Origin: JBEBVQ01 sp037190845
Lineage (GTDB): Bacteria > Bacteroidota > Bacteroidia > Chitinophagales > Chitinophagaceae
Assembly (NCBI GenBank): GCA_037190845.1
Contig: JBBCJI010000019.1
Location: 158,056 to 222,055 of the forward strand
Direction: 5' to 3'
DNA length: 64,000 nucleotides
Shown: positions 61,588 through 64,000 of the stretch, in pieces
How positions within the stretch are numbered: the first letter of the stretch is position 1
Layout: every line of letters starts with the position of its first letter
Notes under the pieces: generated by a model
Databases searched by the model: none
Seen by the model: the letters and a program-made list of their open reading frames with translations, nothing else
Told to the model about the DNA's origin: nothing
Translations under genes and position numbers: made by a program

Positions 61588-64000
61588 TTATCTGCTTTGT
61601 TTCACCAGCTTCTCACGGCGGATAAACTGCCCGTGCTGATCTGTCAACTCCATGATAAACAAGCCGTCCGGTAGTTGCCTGACAGGGATCGTCAGTGATA
61701 CGCCTTCATACCTGCATGCTATTTTCCCGTTCATATCACGCAATGTCACCCGGACGAATGAGGGAGCCTGCACATGAACCGCGTCGGCAGCCGGATTGGG
61801 AAAGATACGGATATCCGCTGCCCGTATGTTCTCCAGCCCGGATAGCTGATTGACCGTATAAGCAGCAGAGCTGTTGTGACATCCGTTGCTATCGGTTACC
61901 GCAACCGAATAAGCGCCTGTAGCAACCGGTGTATAAGACGCATTTGTTGCGCCCGCAACGGGCTGGCTGCCCGTATACCACTGGTATGTTGCGTAATAAG
62001 ATTCCGTATGCAGCATCGTGCCGTCCCAGGTAACCGACGGAAGTGGCAGCGGATGCACTGTCACCACAACAGGCAATGCGCTGTCTGCACATCCGGGCAA
62101 ATGATTACGCGTGACCACAACGGAATAAGAGCCTGAAGAATCTACCTCCAGGAAGCCCGCTGTTGCCGGAAGAAGAGAATTACCTTCCTTCCATTGGTAT
62201 CCGATACCGGTATCCGAAGAAACAGCATCCAGTCTCACGTATCCGCCGATACAGAAAGCGGTATCGCCCGGTGTAATGTTCACCTGCGGCAGTGCAAGCT
62301 GTGTCACAGAAACTGCAGCAGAACTGTCCTTACAATTATTGGCGTTGGTAACAACAACATAATAACTACCTGTAGCGCCGGCTGCGTAACTGGCACCATT
62401 ACCAACTACGCTCTGGCCATCCTTCCATTGATAACTGTATCCCGTGCCGCTGCCTGCAGTAAGTGTCTCCGTCTGACCGGCACATATAGAAACCGGACCG
62501 GACGGGCTTACCGTGGCAACAGGGAGTGCACTGACCACCACGCCAATGTTACCCGGCGTGCCGATACATCCCGTAGTGCTGTTACGCATCGTCAGAGTAC
62601 CAGAATATGTTGCAGGTGCTGCGGTTGCGGGAACGGCAATATTCACAGAGCTGCCGGACAGCGACAGATTCGTCACATTCATAAATCCGGCAGTCTGCGC
62701 TGCAGTATTCCAGGCAATGCTATACTGGTTCGGCGATCCGGTGGCGCCACTGAAAGTGATTACCGCGCCCGTAGCGCCGGCGCATACCGAGGGGTTGCTG
62801 CCCGGCGTAAACGTAGGTCCGTTGAGACTGACCACCACGCTAATATTGGCAGGCGAGCTGGAGCAGCCGGTACTGCTGTTGCGTAACGTGAGCATGCCTG
62901 TGTAGGTAGCCGGCGCGGCGGTGGCCGGAACGGTGATGTTGACGGAGCTGCCGGACAGCGGCTGGTTGGACACATGTGTAAACCCGGCTGTCTGCGCCGC
63001 GCTGCTCCAGATAATGCTGTGCTGATCAGGCGCGCCCGTAACGCTGCTCAGCGCCAGCGTCGCGCTTGTGCCGCCCGCGCATACCGCAGGATTTGTTCCG
63101 GATGTATAAGTGACACCGCTACCCACAACCATCGTTTCCGTAGTGACGCAACCGTTGAAACCGGTCACCGTCACCGTATAGGTACCCGCAACCGTCGCTG
63201 TAAACGTATCCGTAATCGTTGCCTTGTATTTCACCACCCGGTGATTGTCCAGGTATTCGCAAATAAAGACGTGTCCGCTGTCAGAAACATTCACCGAAGG
63301 GAAAGGGTGTTGATTTAAGGCGCTTCCCCTGCCATTTCCTCCGGCGATCAGTACCGCAGACGTCGCACTTGTTGAATTCGGCGGAAAGCGGAGAATACGA
63401 TGACCAAGTACAGTTCCGGGATCATTCTGGTGATCGGCAACATATATGTATCCCAGCTTGTCTACATGGAGTTCATAGGCCTGGGTAATCTGATTTAAAC
63501 CCGTTCCGACACCATTGCCACCGGCTACAACAGTCCCCATCGTACTGCTCGTGGAGCCCGGCGGGAACTTCAGGATGCGGGCGTTTGCTCTGTCTGCCAC
63601 AAACAGGTTGCCGGATGCATCTACATGAATCCCCTGGGGGAACATCTGGTTCAGCGCGCTCCCGGAACCGTTGCCGCCGGCCACGACCGTCCCCATCGTG
63701 CTACTCGTGGATCCGGGCGGGAACCGGAGCACGCGGTAATTATTCAGATCTGATACATACAGGTTGCCGGATGCATCAAAATGAAAATCAAAAGCATCGT
63801 TAAACTGATTCAACGCATTACCGCTACCATTACCCCCTGCAATAACAACGCCGTTGTCACCGCCCGCCGACCCGGGATTAAAGCGCAGTATCCGGTGGTT
63901 GCTTTTATCTGCTACAAATAAATACCCGGCCCCGTTCACATAACAGTTCTGGGGGCGGAAAAGCTGGCTCAGGCTTGTACTGCCGCCGCCGGCGACCACC
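61588..64000 (-). CDS. NHL-repeat and Ig-like surface protein with T9SS type A sorting domain (partial, N-terminus beyond the window)
   Basis: Only the C-terminal 803 or so residues are here; the start lies beyond the right edge. The visible N-terminal part has about five NHL-type blades (HVDASGNLFVADRANARILKFPPGST with VAGGNGxG..LNQ). Then come two nearly identical Ig-like repeats (about 300-460), further Ig-like repeats, and a type A sorting domain (IRIFPNPAADAVHVQAP ... RREKLVKQS). NHL propellers bind ligands or proteins; the role here is unknown. It is the first of three adjacent minus-strand cargo genes. Confidence 0.83.
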   Translation of the reverse strand, partial: VVAGGGSTSLSQLFRPQNCYVNGAGYLFVADKSNHRILRFNPGSAGGDNGVVIAGGNGSGNALNQFNDAFDFHFDASGNLYVSDLNNYRVLRFPPGSTSSTMGTVVAGGNGSGSALNQMFPQGIHVDASGNLFVADRANARILKFPPGSTSSTMGTVVAGGNGVGTGLNQITQAYELHVDKLGYIYVADHQNDPGTVLGHRILRFPPNSTSATSAVLIAGGNGRGSALNQHPFPSVNVSDSGHVFICEYLDNHRVVKYKATITDTFTATVAGTYTVTVTGFNGCVTTETMVVGSGVTYTSGTNPAVCAGGTSATLALSSVTGAPDQHSIIWSSAAQTAGFTHVSNQPLSGSSVNITVPATAAPATYTGMLTLRNSSTGCSSSPANISVVVSLNGPTFTPGSNPSVCAGATGAVITFSGATGSPNQYSIAWNTAAQTAGFMNVTNLSLSGSSVNIAVPATAAPATYSGTLTMRNSTTGCIGTPGNIGVVVSALPVATVSPSGPVSICAGQTETLTAGSGTGYSYQWKDGQSVVGNGASYAAGATGSYYVVVTNANNCKDSSAAVSVTQLALPQVNITPGDTAFCIGGYVRLDAVSSDTGIGYQWKEGNSLLPATAGFLEVDSSGSYSVVVTRNHLPGCADSALPVVVTVHPLPLPSVTWDGTMLHTESYYATYQWYTGSQPVAGATNASYTPVATGAYSVAVTDSNGCHNSSAAYTVNQLSGLENIRAADIRIFPNPAADAVHVQAPSFVRVTLRDMNGKIACRYEGVSLTIPVRQLPDGLFIMELTDQHGQFIRREKLVKQSR

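Overview
The window is a chromosomal segment of a Bacteroidota bacterium, most likely of the Chitinophagia group. The evidence is a type IX secretion system (T9SS) and gliding gene set (sprA, a PorP/SprF-family gene, several proteins ending in T9SS sorting domains), promoters of the Bacteroidota type (a TTTG box about 19 bases before TAnnTTTG), Shine-Dalgarno-poor genes with rpsU as an exception, and the ruvA-sprA and rpsU-xerC-hpf neighbourhoods. No tool was run: assignments rest on motifs and family knowledge read by eye.

Layout. 1-2725 (minus) is the translation/transcription block tRNA-Thr, tRNA-Tyr, tRNA-Gly, tRNA-Thr, tuf, tRNA-Trp, secE, nusG (nusG is cut by the left edge). 2753-7890 (minus) is a probable operon: lipoprotein, ribE, metH (core without the homocysteine domain), a PAP2-like membrane protein and an EGF-like lipoprotein. 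8058-9624 (plus) is rpsU, xerC-type recombinase, hpf. 9699-18301 (minus) holds four large, tightly spaced exported proteins with T9SS C-terminal domains. They are divergent from a TPR sensor kinase and NarL-type regulator pair (18473-21152). A tRNA-Pro with repeated GC hairpins, a porin and a solute-binding lipoprotein follow.

24364-30374 (plus) is the most unusual part. It is a three-gene unit: a 1535-residue protein that joins two phosphoribosyltransferase-like segments, paired CxLC motifs, a GAF-like segment and a GHKL ATPase; a stand-alone receiver-like protein whose start overlaps it; and a small membrane protein with a coiled coil. The 3' part is clearly richer in A+T than its surroundings. 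I do not recognise a named system, and it reads like an acquired sensing or conflict module.

30520-36101 has tRNA-Ser, dnaA, a DUF5606 protein, tRNA-Gln, a frameshifted WG-repeat gene, an outer-membrane protein and ruvA. 36126-43541 is sprA, the T9SS translocon, which appears to start at TTG. 43621-55244 (minus) has a DUF3078 protein and a PorP/SprF-like gene directly downstream of a 3100-residue SprB-like adhesin. The adhesin has 14 PKD repeats, about 24 short Ig-like repeats, and an exact 681-bp higher-order repeat in four copies. 55639-56712 is an orphan pntA-type transhydrogenase subunit. From 56775 to the right edge there are three more T9SS cargo proteins, the last one cut by the edge.

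Together, the translocon, the partner porin-like protein and at least eight cargo proteins suggest a cell surface heavily invested in T9SS-exported adhesins. Intergenic regions carry several families of short inverted repeats that sit at gene ends and probably work as terminators.
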